Counted from the stretch's first letter, positions 19,198 through 27,793 are shown. The stretch: DNA of 64,000 bases from Caulobacterales bacterium (GCA_016183935.1 JACPDR010000046.1:19172-83171); one strand, 5' to 3'. The notes: generated by a model not told the origin, from the letters alone. Translations and numbers: made by a program.

Positions 19198-20106
19198 TCA
19201 CCTGAACGAGGCGGGCGGGGGGCCCTCCGCCCCGACCTGGCGCCTTTCGTCGCCTGTGGCGGCCGGGCGCATCTCGGCTGGGACGCGGGAGAGCAGGAGC
19301 GGCTTGGGCGGCGCCGCAAGCAGCGATCGGGTGACGCCGCCGAACCACCTCTCGACCGTAGGGGAGCGGCTGTAGCCGCCGAGGACGACGAGCTCGGCGG
19401 CCAAGTCATCCGCGACCTTCGTAATCGTTTCGGCGACGCTTGCTTCGCCGGATTGAGCTGTCCTCACGGCGGCGCCAAGGCCCCTGGCGTGCAGGGCCTC
19501 CATCAGCTCGGCCGTGTCCGGAGGCGGCGCGGCTTGATCGACGACCAGGATCGTCGCCAGCGCGTCGGGCGGGATCAATGGCAGGGCGTCGTCGACCGCC
19601 TGACGGGCCGCACGGCTGCCGTTCCATCCGATCAGCACGTGGCCGCCAGGGCCTCCGCCCCAGTCGGCCGGGACGATCAGCACCGGCCGGCCGCAAGCCA
19701 GGAGGAGCCGTTCCGCCGTCAGGCCCTCCGGCAGTCCCGGAAGGCGGGGATGGCCGACGACGATCAGGTCGCCGGCGGCCCCGAGCGCCGTCGCCTCCAG
19801 ATTGTCATCCCAGACAGGGCGAAATTCCGTTTGCAGGCCGAACAGCCGAGCGAGAGCGCCAAACGCCTCGCGGGCGGCCGAGAGGAGAGCGTGCTCCCGC
19901 AGCGCCTGACGCTCCAGCACCGCGTGGATCGCCCCGCTCCCGCGGGCGAAGGTCTCGGGCGCGGACGGGACAGGACGGGGCAGACCCCAGAGGCCGATGA
20001 GCCTGGCGTCGAGCCGCCGCGCCAGGGCGGCGGCCTGGCGGCCCAGGCGGCCGCCCTGGGGGGAGCCGTCCAGACAGACGACGATGCGGCGAATGGGGCT
20101 GTGCAT
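19198..20106 (-). CDS. Tandem universal stress protein (UspA family)
   Basis: This 302-residue protein carries two Usp domains. The first (about 4-143) starts RIVVCLDGSPQG and ends with the ATP-loop-like DLIVVGHPRLPG. The second (about 150-275) starts HVLIGWNGSRAARQAVDDAL and ends ELVVLGGYSRSPTVERWFGGVTRSLL. The start was set at ATG 20106, because the upstream open frame is basic and spans the regulatory region. Such double Usp proteins are common low-oxygen FixK/FNR targets. A candidate box lies 56 bases upstream. Confidence 0.87.
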   Translation of the reverse strand: MHSPIRRIVVCLDGSPQGGRLGRQAAALARRLDARLIGLWGLPRPVPSAPETFARGSGAIHAVLERQALREHALLSAAREAFGALARLFGLQTEFRPVWDDNLEATALGAAGDLIVVGHPRLPGLPEGLTAERLLLACGRPVLIVPADWGGGPGGHVLIGWNGSRAARQAVDDALPLIPPDALATILVVDQAAPPPDTAELMEALHARGLGAAVRTAQSGEASVAETITKVADDLAAELVVLGGYSRSPTVERWFGGVTRSLLAAPPKPLLLSRVPAEMRPAATGDERRQVGAEGPPPASFR

Positions 20107-20155
20107 GGCGACCTCCGGTTTCCCTTCAGTCTGTGACGGTCGCCCGGGCTGGACA

Positions 20156-20169
20156 TTGATCGAACGCAA
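20156..20169 (-). promoter_or_regulatory. Candidate FixK/FNR site for the Usp gene
   Basis: The minus strand reads TTGCGTTCGATCAA, with one mismatch in the distal half. It is centred about 56 bases before the ATG at 20106. Confidence 0.45.
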
Positions 20170-20257
20170 AACGTCGGGCCGACGCCGATGAGAGCCGCGA
20201 CGGGCCGCCGGGCCCGGCGTTCGTGGTGTCCGGATCGCATCCGGTCGCGTCGCCCGC

Positions 20258-20271
20258 TTGACCTCGATCAA
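20258..20271 (+). promoter_or_regulatory. Candidate FixK/FNR site for the patatin gene
   Basis: TTGACCTCGATCAA has both half-sites intact. It is centred about 55 bases before the ATG at 20320. As at 1086/1107, two divergent genes each have their own box. Confidence 0.6.
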
Positions 20272-20319
20272 TGCCCGATCCGGGCGAAGGTCGGTAAGGG
20301 CTTGCCCGAGGGACTATCC

Positions 20320-21534
20320 ATGCCAATGGGGGAAGGCGGAATGCCGGCGAGCGCGAACGGCCGCGGCAGGACGGGCGGCCGATGGATTCCCGCCGATCCT
20401 GGAGAGCCTCGCGGGTTCCCGGGCGTAAGGCCGGGCGGGGTCCGGGCCGGACGATCGGCCGAGGCCGTGGCGGCTCGAATCTGCCCCGCCCGGGGGCGCG
20501 ACGCCTGTGATCCGCTCGACATTCTCGCCGTCTCGGGCGGGGCGGCGGGCGGCGCCTTCGGCGCCGGCGTCCTGGCCGGACTGACCCGAACGGGCCGCCG
20601 TCCCCGTTTCCAGCTCGTCACCGGCGTCAGCACAGGGGCGCTGATCGCGCCGTTCGCCTTTCTCGGGTCCGCGTGGGACGACCGGCTGGTCGAGGCCTAC
20701 ACCGGCGGACGGGCGGCGGCCCTCTTCAACGTACGCAAGGCGCTTCCGGGCATGGAGGCCGGCCTCTTTCGGGCGCGCGCCCTGGACGCCCTGATCGCTC
20801 CCTTCATCGACGCCGGCCTCCTTCAGGCGGTCGCCGCCGCGCACGCCGAGGGCCGCCGCCTCTTCGTCGCGACCACGGACCTGGACCGGCAGGAGGCCTG
20901 CGTCTGGGACATGGGCCGGATCGCCCTGCTCGGCGGACGCGGAGACGCCGCCGGAGCGCTGGCGTTGTTCCGGGACGTGCTCGCGGCCTCCGCCAGCCTT
21001 CCCGGGCTGTTTCCGCCGCGCCTGATCACCTGCGAGTCGGACGGGCAGGCCTATCAGGAGATGCACGCCGACGGCGGGATGGCCGCGCCGCTGTTCGTTC
21101 TTCCGGAAATTCTGCTGCGCTGGCCGGATGTCGGCCGGCGGCTGCGCGGCGCGCGCGTGCACCTTCTCGTCAACACGGCCCTGGAGACCGCCGCGCGCGT
21201 CACGCCGGGGAACATCCCCGCGATCCTGGTTCGAAGCTTCGAGACGATGCTGCGCTATTCCTATCTGCAGGCGGTCACCACGACCGAAGCCTTCTGCGCG
21301 GGCGCGGGCCTGCCGTTGGGAATCGCCTCGATACCCGGCGGCGGCGATCCGCCGAACCTCGTCAGCTTCGAGACGGCCAACATGCGCGAGATGTTCGCCG
21401 CCGGCCTGGCGCGTGGATGCGGCGCGAACCCCTGGTCGTTTCCGGATCTCCGGGGTCCGGAAGGCTCAGCGAGCGTCCCTCTCGATCGGCACGCCCGCCA
21501 GCAGACTGGCGTAGACCTCCAGGTCGATCCTTGA
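20320..21534 (+). CDS. Patatin-like phospholipase/acyl hydrolase
   Basis: This 404-residue protein contains the patatin domain: the oxyanion-hole run SGGAAGGAFGAGVL (about 75-88), the nucleophile Ser in GVSTGAL, and the catalytic Asp in the DGG motif (HADGGMAAPL). The first 65 residues are a Gly/Arg-rich, low-complexity stretch with no clear signal peptide. Patatins hydrolyse acyl esters of lipids; the bacterial substrate cannot be read from sequence. A perfect FixK-type site upstream suggests expression at low oxygen. The 3' end overlaps the QueD-like gene antisense by 69 bases, so the last residues are less certain. Confidence 0.83.
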   Translation: MPMGEGGMPASANGRGRTGGRWIPADPGEPRGFPGVRPGGVRAGRSAEAVAARICPARGRDACDPLDILAVSGGAAGGAFGAGVLAGLTRTGRRPRFQLVTGVSTGALIAPFAFLGSAWDDRLVEAYTGGRAAALFNVRKALPGMEAGLFRARALDALIAPFIDAGLLQAVAAAHAEGRRLFVATTDLDRQEACVWDMGRIALLGGRGDAAGALALFRDVLAASASLPGLFPPRLITCESDGQAYQEMHADGGMAAPLFVLPEILLRWPDVGRRLRGARVHLLVNTALETAARVTPGNIPAILVRSFETMLRYSYLQAVTTTEAFCAGAGLPLGIASIPGGGDPPNLVSFETANMREMFAAGLARGCGANPWSFPDLRGPEGSASVPLDRHARQQTGVDLQVDP

Positions 21535-21996
21535 GAGCAGGGCGGCCGGATTCTCATAAATGGCGCTGTTGGCGCCGTGTTCGAAGCACTCGACGCTTTG
21601 CACCCAGCACCGGCCGCCGGTGGCGTCCCGGATCAGGTCCTCGGCGTATTCCAGAACATACCGCGACAGGCGTTCGCAGCTGGTTCCCGGAACCAGCCGC
21701 GCCTGGGCCAGGCCGAGGGTCTCAAGGTGCTGGAAGGCGTGCCGCTCCGGATCATCTGCGGCGATCAGCAGCGTATGGTCGAAGGTGGTGTGAAGCCATT
21801 CCCGGATGCGGCCGAAGCCGCCCTTGCCGAAATCCACGACCCAGCCGCGATGATCGAGCTGTTCGGCGGCGAAGGTGAAGCGAAAGCCGAGCGAATAGCC
21901 GTGGAGAAGATGGCAATGGCTGTCGGCCGCCCACTGCCTGAAGGCGCACGACAGACCGCGGTCGGCGCCATAGGTCTTGGTGGAGAGATAGGCCAT
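21466..21996 (-). CDS. 6-carboxytetrahydropterin synthase (QueD/PTPS)-like protein
   Basis: This 176-residue T-fold protein resembles QueD, which makes 6-carboxytetrahydropterin in the queuosine pathway. Near the N-terminus, DSHCHLLHGYS places Cys28 and His32 as in the catalytic CxxxHGH motif, but the last zinc-binding His of HGH is Tyr34. WVVDFG and FDHTLL follow the family pattern. It is longer than E. coli QueD (121), with an extra C-terminal region. No other queuosine genes are near. It may be a divergent QueD or a pterin-binding relative with a changed role. Confidence 0.72.
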   Translation of the reverse strand: MAYLSTKTYGADRGLSCAFRQWAADSHCHLLHGYSLGFRFTFAAEQLDHRGWVVDFGKGGFGRIREWLHTTFDHTLLIAADDPERHAFQHLETLGLAQARLVPGTSCERLSRYVLEYAEDLIRDATGGRCWVQSVECFEHGANSAIYENPAALLSRIDLEVYASLLAGVPIERDAR

Positions 21997-22096
21997 GAGG
22001 GTTTCCGAGGCGGGAGCCGGCGATCAATAGATGGGGTCCTGCCCGTCAGGCAAACCCGGCGGGACGGCGGCCCCTCGACCGATGGTCGGGCGAGGC

Positions 22097-23494
22097 TCAG
22101 TCCGCGGCGAAAACCTTGCCCGGGTTCAACAGACCGGCCGGATCGAGCGCGCGCTTGATCGACCGCATCAGGCCAACCGCGTCGCCCAGTTCGTGGACCA
22201 GCGCCGCCTGCTTGCCCAGGCCAACGCCGTGCTCGCCGGTGCAGGTGCCGTCCATGGCCAGGGCGCGCCGGACCAGTCGCGCGTCGAACCCGGCCGCCGC
22301 GGCCATCTCGACCGGATCGTCGGGGTTCAGCAGCAGGATGCAGTGGAAATTGCCGTCGCCAACGTGGCCCAGCATCGTGCCGGGGAAGGGCGCGCCGTCG
22401 AGATCCGCCCGGGTCTCCATGACGCACTGCGCCAATCGGCTGACGGGCACGCAGACATCCGTCGACCAGGGGATGGCGCCGGGCCGCAGCGACAGGGCCG
22501 CGAACCCCGCCTGATGGCGGGCCCTCCACAACCGGTCGCGCGCCTCCGGCTCGACGGCCCACCGGAATCCGGAGCCGCCATTGGCCTCCGCCAGATCACC
22601 AAAAAGTCGGGCCTCGACCTCGACCTCGTCCGGCCCGCCGTGGAATTCCAGGAACAGGCTGTCGGCGACGGCGTAGTCGAGGCCGAAGGCGCGATTGACC
22701 GCCTCCATCTGGACCGCATCGAGATATTCGGCGCGCGCTGGGGTCAAACCCGACTGCAGCGCCTCGATCACCGTGCGCACCGCGGCGTCGGGCGATGGAA
22801 AGGCGCAGACCGCGGCGGCTATCGTCTCCGGGATCGGATGCAGGCGCAGGGCGATCTCGGTGATCACCCCGAGCGTGCCTTCGGATCCCACGAACAGGCG
22901 GGTCAGGTCGTACCCGGCCGAGGATTTGCGGGCCCGATGGGCGGTGCGGATGATCTCGCCGGAGGCGGTGACCACCGTCAGGGCCAGGACGTTTTCGCGC
23001 ATGCCGCCGTAGCGGACCGTGGTGGTCCCCGACGCCCGCGTCGCCGCCATCCCGCCGAGGGTCGCGTCGGCTCCGGGATCGACCGGGAAGAACAGGCCGG
23101 TATCGCGCAGATGGGCATTGAGCGCCGTGCGTGTGACGCCGGCCTCCACCGTGCAGTCGAAATCATCGACGTTGACCCTGAGGATGCGGTTCATCCGCGA
23201 CAGGTCGATGGCCACGCCCCCCCGCACCGCCGCCACGTGGCCTTCGAGCGAGGTGCCGGCCCCGAAGGGCACCACCGCCACGCCATGAGCGGCGCAGGCG
23301 CGGACCACCTCCGCGACCGCCGCCGTCGTGTCCGGGAAGACCACGGCCTGCGGCGGCCGGTTCGGATGCCGTGTCCCGCCGCCGCCGTGATGGGCGCGGA
23401 CCACGGGATTGACCGTGAAGTGTTCTCCCAGGCGATCGGTCAGGTTCCGGCTCAGGGCCTCGGGCAGCAAGGCGGGGACGAAAGCGTCGCTCAT
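22097..23494 (-). CDS. FAD-linked D-lactate dehydrogenase / glycolate oxidase-like protein
   Basis: This 465-residue flavoenzyme is of the DLD/GlcD type. An FAD_binding_4 (PCMH) domain spans about 40-215, with VVPFGAGTSLEGHV as the pyrophosphate-binding stretch and VDPGADATLGGMAATRASGTTTVRYGGMRENVL following. FAD-oxidase C-terminal motifs are GHVGDGNFH and the TCTGEHGVGLGK metal/substrate region. It oxidises a 2-hydroxy acid to a 2-oxo acid, probably passing electrons to cytochrome or quinone. The start ATG overlaps the stop of the upstream ThDP enzyme gene by four bases (ATGA), so the two are one operon. Confidence 0.88.
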   Translation of the reverse strand: MSDAFVPALLPEALSRNLTDRLGEHFTVNPVVRAHHGGGGTRHPNRPPQAVVFPDTTAAVAEVVRACAAHGVAVVPFGAGTSLEGHVAAVRGGVAIDLSRMNRILRVNVDDFDCTVEAGVTRTALNAHLRDTGLFFPVDPGADATLGGMAATRASGTTTVRYGGMRENVLALTVVTASGEIIRTAHRARKSSAGYDLTRLFVGSEGTLGVITEIALRLHPIPETIAAAVCAFPSPDAAVRTVIEALQSGLTPARAEYLDAVQMEAVNRAFGLDYAVADSLFLEFHGGPDEVEVEARLFGDLAEANGGSGFRWAVEPEARDRLWRARHQAGFAALSLRPGAIPWSTDVCVPVSRLAQCVMETRADLDGAPFPGTMLGHVGDGNFHCILLLNPDDPVEMAAAAGFDARLVRRALAMDGTCTGEHGVGLGKQAALVHELGDAVGLMRSIKRALDPAGLLNPGKVFAAD

Positions 23495-25047
23495 GGGAAC
23501 ATCGCCTCGATCAGGGAGGGGCCGGGAGTGGCGTGGGCCCGCGCCAGCGCGGCCGCCAGTTCTCCGGCGGTGCGCACCCGGCTCGCCGGGACGCCGAAGC
23601 CGGCCGCCAGGGCGCAGAAGTCGATGGCCGGCCGGGTGAGGTCGAACAGGGCCCGCGCGGCGCGCCCGCCGGGGGAAGCGCCGGCCCGGGCCAGTTCCAT
23701 GTCCAGGATCGCGTACGCGCCGTTGTTGAGGATGACGTTGGTGACGTTGAGGTTCTCGCGAGCCTGGGTCCATAGCGCCTGCACCGTGTAGAGGGCGCTG
23801 CCGTCGGCCTGTAGCGCCACCACCCGCCGACCGGGGCAGGCGATCGCCGCTCCGGTCGCCAGGGGCAGGCCCTGGCCGATGGCGCCGCCGGTCAGCGACA
23901 GCCAGTCATGCGGCGCGGCGCCGGCGGCCTGGTCGTAGGCGTACAGGCCCAGCGTGATCGATTCGTCGCAGACGATGGCCTGGGCGGGCAGGGTGGCGGC
24001 GACCGCCCGGGCGAGGAGATCGGGATCCAGACCCCGGTCGTGTTCGGAAGAGGCGAGGCCGGGAGCGGCCGTCGCCGGCGCAGCGGCGTCGGCGGCGGTG
24101 CCCGCGACAGCCTGGACCAGCGCGAGAAGCGGGTCGGTAGGATCGCCGCCCGCGTCGCCCAGCGTCAGGATCTCCGCGTCCCCGGCGGTTGGCCGCATCG
24201 GGCGGCCGGGCAGGGCGAAGAAGGCCACCGGCGCCGGAGCGCCCGCGAGGATCACCGTACGGGCGCCGGCCAGCAGGCCCGCGCTCATCTCGATCAGATA
24301 GGGAATGCGGGGCAAGGCGGCGCGACCTCGACCCCGCTCCACCCGCGCCGGGAAGGTGTCGGTCAGCACCAGGGCCCCCGTCGCGGCCCCGATCCGGGCC
24401 GCCGCCGCGCAGGCTTCGGCGCCGAGGCGCCGTCCGCCCAGAACCAGCACGCAACCGCCGGCCCGCAGGCGATCAGCGATCCGGTCGATGTCGCGATCCC
24501 AGGCCGGCGTTCCGGACGAGGCCGCAGGTCGCGGGGTCGGCCGTTCCGGGACGGCGTCCGACCAGGCCACGTCGGCCGGGAGAACCAGCGTCCCGGGACC
24601 CTCGCGCGCCGCCGCGTCCAGGGACCAGGACGCGAGGTCGAGCGCCTGCTCCGGGGTCTGCGCGGCGGCGAACCAGCGGCTGACGGGCCGCGCGAGGCTT
24701 TCGATGTCGCTCTGCAGCGGCGCGTCGTTCACCCGGTGGGCCACCGCGTGGTCGCCAACCAGGTTGATGATCGGGGTGCGCGCCCTGAAGGCGTTGTGCA
24801 GATTGGCCGACCCGTTGCTGAGCCCGGGACCGAGATGCAGCAGCGTGAGCGCCGGCGCGCCGCACATGCGGCCGTAGCCGTCGGCCGCGCCGGTGACCAC
24901 GCCCTCGAACAGGCCGGGCACGGGGCGGATTCGCGGGACGCGGTCCAGCGCCGCAACCAGATGCATCTCCGACGTGCCGGGATTGGCGAAACAGACCTCC
25001 ACGCCGCCATCGGCGAAGGTTTCGAGCATCCGGACGGCGGTCTCCAT
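23491..25047 (-). CDS. ThDP enzyme, benzoylformate decarboxylase / acetolactate-synthase-like
   Basis: This 518-residue protein has the three ThDP-enzyme domains: the Pyr domain with the catalytic Glu48 (PGLFEGVVTG), a central domain, and the PP domain. In the PP domain the metal/ThDP motif reads QADGSALYTVQALW and ends at ILNN; the usual GDG is ADG. It is close to the PRK07586-type 'acetolactate synthase large subunit' group that includes benzoylformate-decarboxylase-like proteins. Paired with a hydroxy-acid dehydrogenase, it may convert a hydroxy acid via the 2-oxo acid to an aldehyde, and a nearby aldehyde dehydrogenase could finish the route. The start ATG 25047 was chosen because the upstream frame overlaps the regulatory gene. 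Confidence 0.83.
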   Translation of the reverse strand: METAVRMLETFADGGVEVCFANPGTSEMHLVAALDRVPRIRPVPGLFEGVVTGAADGYGRMCGAPALTLLHLGPGLSNGSANLHNAFRARTPIINLVGDHAVAHRVNDAPLQSDIESLARPVSRWFAAAQTPEQALDLASWSLDAAAREGPGTLVLPADVAWSDAVPERPTPRPAASSGTPAWDRDIDRIADRLRAGGCVLVLGGRRLGAEACAAAARIGAATGALVLTDTFPARVERGRGRAALPRIPYLIEMSAGLLAGARTVILAGAPAPVAFFALPGRPMRPTAGDAEILTLGDAGGDPTDPLLALVQAVAGTAADAAAPATAAPGLASSEHDRGLDPDLLARAVAATLPAQAIVCDESITLGLYAYDQAAGAAPHDWLSLTGGAIGQGLPLATGAAIACPGRRVVALQADGSALYTVQALWTQARENLNVTNVILNNGAYAILDMELARAGASPGGRAARALFDLTRPAIDFCALAAGFGVPASRVRTAGELAAALARAHATPGPSLIEAMFP

Positions 25048-25118
25048 GGCTTCGGCTCCGTGCGCCCGCCGCGAGCGGGCACTCCGGAGCGACGCTAGCG
25101 GCCGTCCCTCGTCCCGAT

Positions 25119-25134
25119 TGTCGCGTTGGCGACA
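25119..25134. promoter_or_regulatory. CRP-like palindrome between divergent ThDP-enzyme and Crp-family genes
   Basis: TGTCGCGTTGGCGACA is a perfect inverted repeat with 6-base arms. Read as TGTCG-N6-CGACA it has the 5-6-5 spacing of Crp-family sites. It lies 72 bases from the 25047 start and 23 bases from the 25157 start. The Crp-family protein encoded at its right is the likely ligand. Confidence 0.55.
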
Positions 25135-25156
25135 GTTTGACGGTACACATCGCCGC

Positions 25157-25849
25157 ATGGACCGGGTCGAGGCGAAACGGCGGCTGAAGGACGGAGCGTG
25201 GCTGGCGACCCTGACCGCGGAAGCGGGCGCGGCCCTGCTCGCGGCCGGGCGCATCCGGGTCCTCGACGACCACGCCGCCGTCTACCGCGCCGCCGACGCC
25301 GGCGACGGTCTCTATGCGGTGCTGGAGGGCGAGGTCCGCCTCATCGGCCATTCGGCGGCCGGTCGCCGCCTCATCTACCTGATCCTGCGGCCGGGGGACT
25401 GGTTTGGCGAAATTTCGGTGCTCGACGGCAAACCTCGTCTTCATGACGCGGTCGCCTTCGGTCCTTCGGCGGTGCTGCATGTGGGTTCGACGCGGCTCGA
25501 CGCGATCGCCGCCGCCCATCCCGGGATCGACCGGGCCCTGGGCGCGCTCGCCTGCATGCACCAGCGCACGGCCCTGGCCTTCGTCGAACAGGCCCTGACC
25601 GCCTCCGCCGGGGCGCGGCTGGCCTTCATTCTCACCGAACTGGCCGGCCGCAACGGCCGACGCACGGAGCGCGGCCTGGAGATCGACCTGCGGCTCAGCC
25701 AGGAAGAGCTCGCCGGCATGGTCGGCCTGTCGCGTCAGCGCCTGGCCGCGTTGCTGGGTCGCCTGCGCCGCGAGGGCGTCGTCGCCACCCGCTATGCCCG
25801 CCTGACCATCCTCGATCCGGGGCGGCTGCAGCAGATGTGCGGGCGTTGA
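25157..25849 (+). CDS. Crp/Fnr-family transcriptional regulator
   Basis: This 230-residue protein has an N-terminal cNMP-binding fold with a glycine-rich barrel (GDGLYAVLEGEVRLIG, LRPGDWFGEISVLDG) and a C-terminal Crp-type winged helix (LSQEELAGMVGLSRQRLAALLGRLRREGVV). The recognition helix reads SRQRLAALL. It lacks the ExxSR of FNR/FixK, so it should not bind TTGA sites. It is divergent from the ThDP-enzyme operon, with a matching palindrome between them, and convergent with the aldehyde dehydrogenase gene, seven bases away. It probably controls the hydroxy-acid operon; the effector is unknown. Confidence 0.88.
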   Translation: MDRVEAKRRLKDGAWLATLTAEAGAALLAAGRIRVLDDHAAVYRAADAGDGLYAVLEGEVRLIGHSAAGRRLIYLILRPGDWFGEISVLDGKPRLHDAVAFGPSAVLHVGSTRLDAIAAAHPGIDRALGALACMHQRTALAFVEQALTASAGARLAFILTELAGRNGRRTERGLEIDLRLSQEELAGMVGLSRQRLAALLGRLRREGVVATRYARLTILDPGRLQQMCGR

Positions 25850-25856
25850 GCGGCCC

Positions 25857-27236
25857 TCAGAAGAACCCGCGCAGCCGCCGCAGCGTTGTTTCCGAGTACG
25901 GCGGGAAGCGCATCCCGCTGTCGAACCGGGCGGGCCGCCTCAACACCGCCTTGGCATGCGAGAAGGCGTCGAATCCCGCCCGTCCGTGGTAGGCGCCCAT
26001 GCCGCTGGCCCCCACCCCGCCGAAGGGCAGCCCGGGAACCGCCTGTTGCACGATCACATCGTTGCCGCAGACGGCGCCGGCGCTGATCGTCCGCTCGGCC
26101 AGAGTCAGCGCCCGAGTGTCGCGGGCGAAGGCGTAGGCGGCCAGCGGCTTGTCCCGCGCCCTCACGAACGCCAGGGCTTCTTCCCAGCTGTCATAGGCAA
26201 TGAGCGGCAGGATCGGGCCGAAGATCTCCTCCTGCATCACGCGCGCGGTCGGCGGGACATCGACCAGGACCGTGGGCTCGATGAAGCGGGACGCCGCGTC
26301 GACGCGACCGCCCAGGGCGATCCGACCCTCCTTGAGATAGCCGGCCAGCCGCTGGACGTGGCGGTCGTTCAGGATCCGGCCATAGTCGGCGCTGGCCGCC
26401 AGGTCGGGACCTCCAAACTCCCTCACGGCCTTGCGATACGCGTCGACGAACGGGTCCATCAGTCGGCGCGGCACAAGGGCGTAGTCGGGCGCGAGGCAGG
26501 TCTGGCCGGCGTTCAGGAATTTGCCCCAGGCGATCCGGCGGGCCGCCTCGCCGATGTCCGCGCTCTCGTGAATCAGGGCCGGACTCTTGCCCCCCAGTTC
26601 CAGGATCACCGGGGTGAGGTGACGCGCCGCCGCCGTCATCACCAGCCGGCCGACGCGACCGCCTCCGGTGTACAGGATGATGTCGAACCGGGCCTCGAGC
26701 AGGCGTTGGGCCGCATCGGCGTCGCCCTGCACGACCTGGACCGCCTCGTCGTCGAGATAGCGCGGCAGCAGGTCGGCCAGCAGATCCGCCGTCGCCGGCG
26801 CGAGTTCGGAGGGCTTGACGACGGCGGCGCAGCCGGCCGACAGGGCGCTGATCAGCGGCGACAGGGTCAGGAGAAGCGGATAGTTCCACGCTCCCATGAT
26901 CAGCGCCACGCCGCGCGGTTCAGGCACGACGCGGCTGCGGCCGGGAAACAGCGACAAGGGCGTCGGCACGCCGCGCGGCCGCATCCAGCGGGGCAGGGCG
27001 CGCGCCGCGCGGAGGGCCTCGCCGCGCACCAGCCAGGCCTCCGTGGTCAGGGCCTCCGCGCGCGGTTTGCCGAGGTCGTCACGCAGCGCCGCCGCGATCG
27101 CCGCCTCGTGCGCGTCCACCAGTCCGGCCAATGCCTTCAGTTGGCTGACGCGCCACATGCGATCATACGTGCGCCCGTCGTCGAAGGCGGCCCTCGCCGC
27201 GGCGATGGCGGTGTGAGGCCCCTGCGGCCGGGTCAT
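25857..27236 (-). CDS. Class 3-type NAD(P)-dependent aldehyde dehydrogenase
   Basis: This 459-residue ALDH is shorter than class 1/2 enzymes (about 490-500) and resembles class 3 and coniferyl-aldehyde dehydrogenases. The cofactor region GAWNYPLLLTLSPL is followed by KPSE. The general base Glu is in LELGGKSP, and the nucleophilic Cys is in NAGQTCLAPDYAL. The C-terminus has the family run PGLPFGGVGASGMGAYHGRAGFDAFSH. It oxidises an aldehyde to an acid. It may serve the ThDP-enzyme pathway to its right, although a regulator gene lies between. Confidence 0.88.
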   Translation of the reverse strand: MTRPQGPHTAIAAARAAFDDGRTYDRMWRVSQLKALAGLVDAHEAAIAAALRDDLGKPRAEALTTEAWLVRGEALRAARALPRWMRPRGVPTPLSLFPGRSRVVPEPRGVALIMGAWNYPLLLTLSPLISALSAGCAAVVKPSELAPATADLLADLLPRYLDDEAVQVVQGDADAAQRLLEARFDIILYTGGGRVGRLVMTAAARHLTPVILELGGKSPALIHESADIGEAARRIAWGKFLNAGQTCLAPDYALVPRRLMDPFVDAYRKAVREFGGPDLAASADYGRILNDRHVQRLAGYLKEGRIALGGRVDAASRFIEPTVLVDVPPTARVMQEEIFGPILPLIAYDSWEEALAFVRARDKPLAAYAFARDTRALTLAERTISAGAVCGNDVIVQQAVPGLPFGGVGASGMGAYHGRAGFDAFSHAKAVLRRPARFDSGMRFPPYSETTLRRLRGFF

Positions 27237-27440
27237 TGGCGTTTCCGCCGCCGCGGGCGCGCCAGGTCAGCGGCGAGCGAGCCGCAGCCGGCGGCGGACG
27301 AGCGCGGTGGAGAAGCGCTGTCGAAGGACGGATCTTGGGTCATCGGCTGCAGTCTGCCCAAAAAAGCCGGCCGCCGTCTTGCGCACGGACAAGGTTTCGA
27401 ACGGCCCGGCTCGCCGGAGTACCCACAAAGGAGCCCTCTT

Positions 27441-27677
27441 ATGAGTGCTCCTCCCGATCGTCCGGCTTCCGGCAAGGCCGCCCCTGGCGCCGTTCATCCG
27501 TTCGACGCGCGCGGCGTCGCACGGCGCTTCCGGCACGCCGCGATCTCCGGAGCCCCTCGCGCGCTCCGTCAGACGGCGGCGTCCATGCCGGAGGCGCCGG
27601 CGAGTTCGTTGAAACGCGCGCGGGCCTTGATCTCGTCGTACAGGATCTCGCTCTGCCGCGGCGGCGCGACGATATAG
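27441..27677 (+). CDS. Possible truncated DUF2249-like small protein
   Basis: This 78-residue ORF has a strong ribosome-binding site (AAAGGAG, seven bases before the ATG). The part FDARGVARRFRHAAISGA vaguely resembles the start of DUF2249 domains (D-x-R-G ... R-H ... A), but the usual GE..LVNDHDP continuation is missing. From about residue 45 the frame runs antisense through the next gene. It may be a decayed gene with only its 5' end intact. The 204 bases before it (27237-27440) contain no gene I can support. Confidence 0.3.
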   Translation: MSAPPDRPASGKAAPGAVHPFDARGVARRFRHAAISGAPRALRQTAASMPEAPASSLKRARALISSYRISLCRGGATI

Positions 27678-27793
27678 TACATCACGACCGGCGCCGGGGC
27701 CTGGCGTTCGCGACGCCAGAGGGCGATGCCCTGCCGGCCCTCCAGGCGCGTCCAGGCGCCGGCGTCGTTGGGATGCTGCGGGATCGACGTCAT
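27569..27793 (-). CDS. Small conserved-looking hypothetical protein
   Basis: This 74-residue soluble protein has an AAGGA ribosome-binding site before the ATG at 27793. It contains APAPVVMYYIVAPPRQSEILYDEIKARARFNEL, which looks like a beta-strand followed by an amphipathic helix. I do not recognise the family. It overlaps the C-terminal half of the opposite-strand ORF at 27441. The open frame continues upstream to 27907 but has no good start there. Confidence 0.45.
   Translation of the reverse strand: MTSIPQHPNDAGAWTRLEGRQGIALWRRERQAPAPVVMYYIVAPPRQSEILYDEIKARARFNELAGASGMDAAV

Noticed and set aside
22155..22175. TTGAT...ATCA stretch within the D-lactate-dehydrogenase-like gene
   Set aside because: The spacing is wrong for a FixK/FNR site and it is inside coding sequence.
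27233..27343. 36-codon ORF whose stop overlaps the aldehyde dehydrogenase ATG
   Set aside because: No ribosome-binding site and low-complexity basic sequence; the overlap is probably chance.
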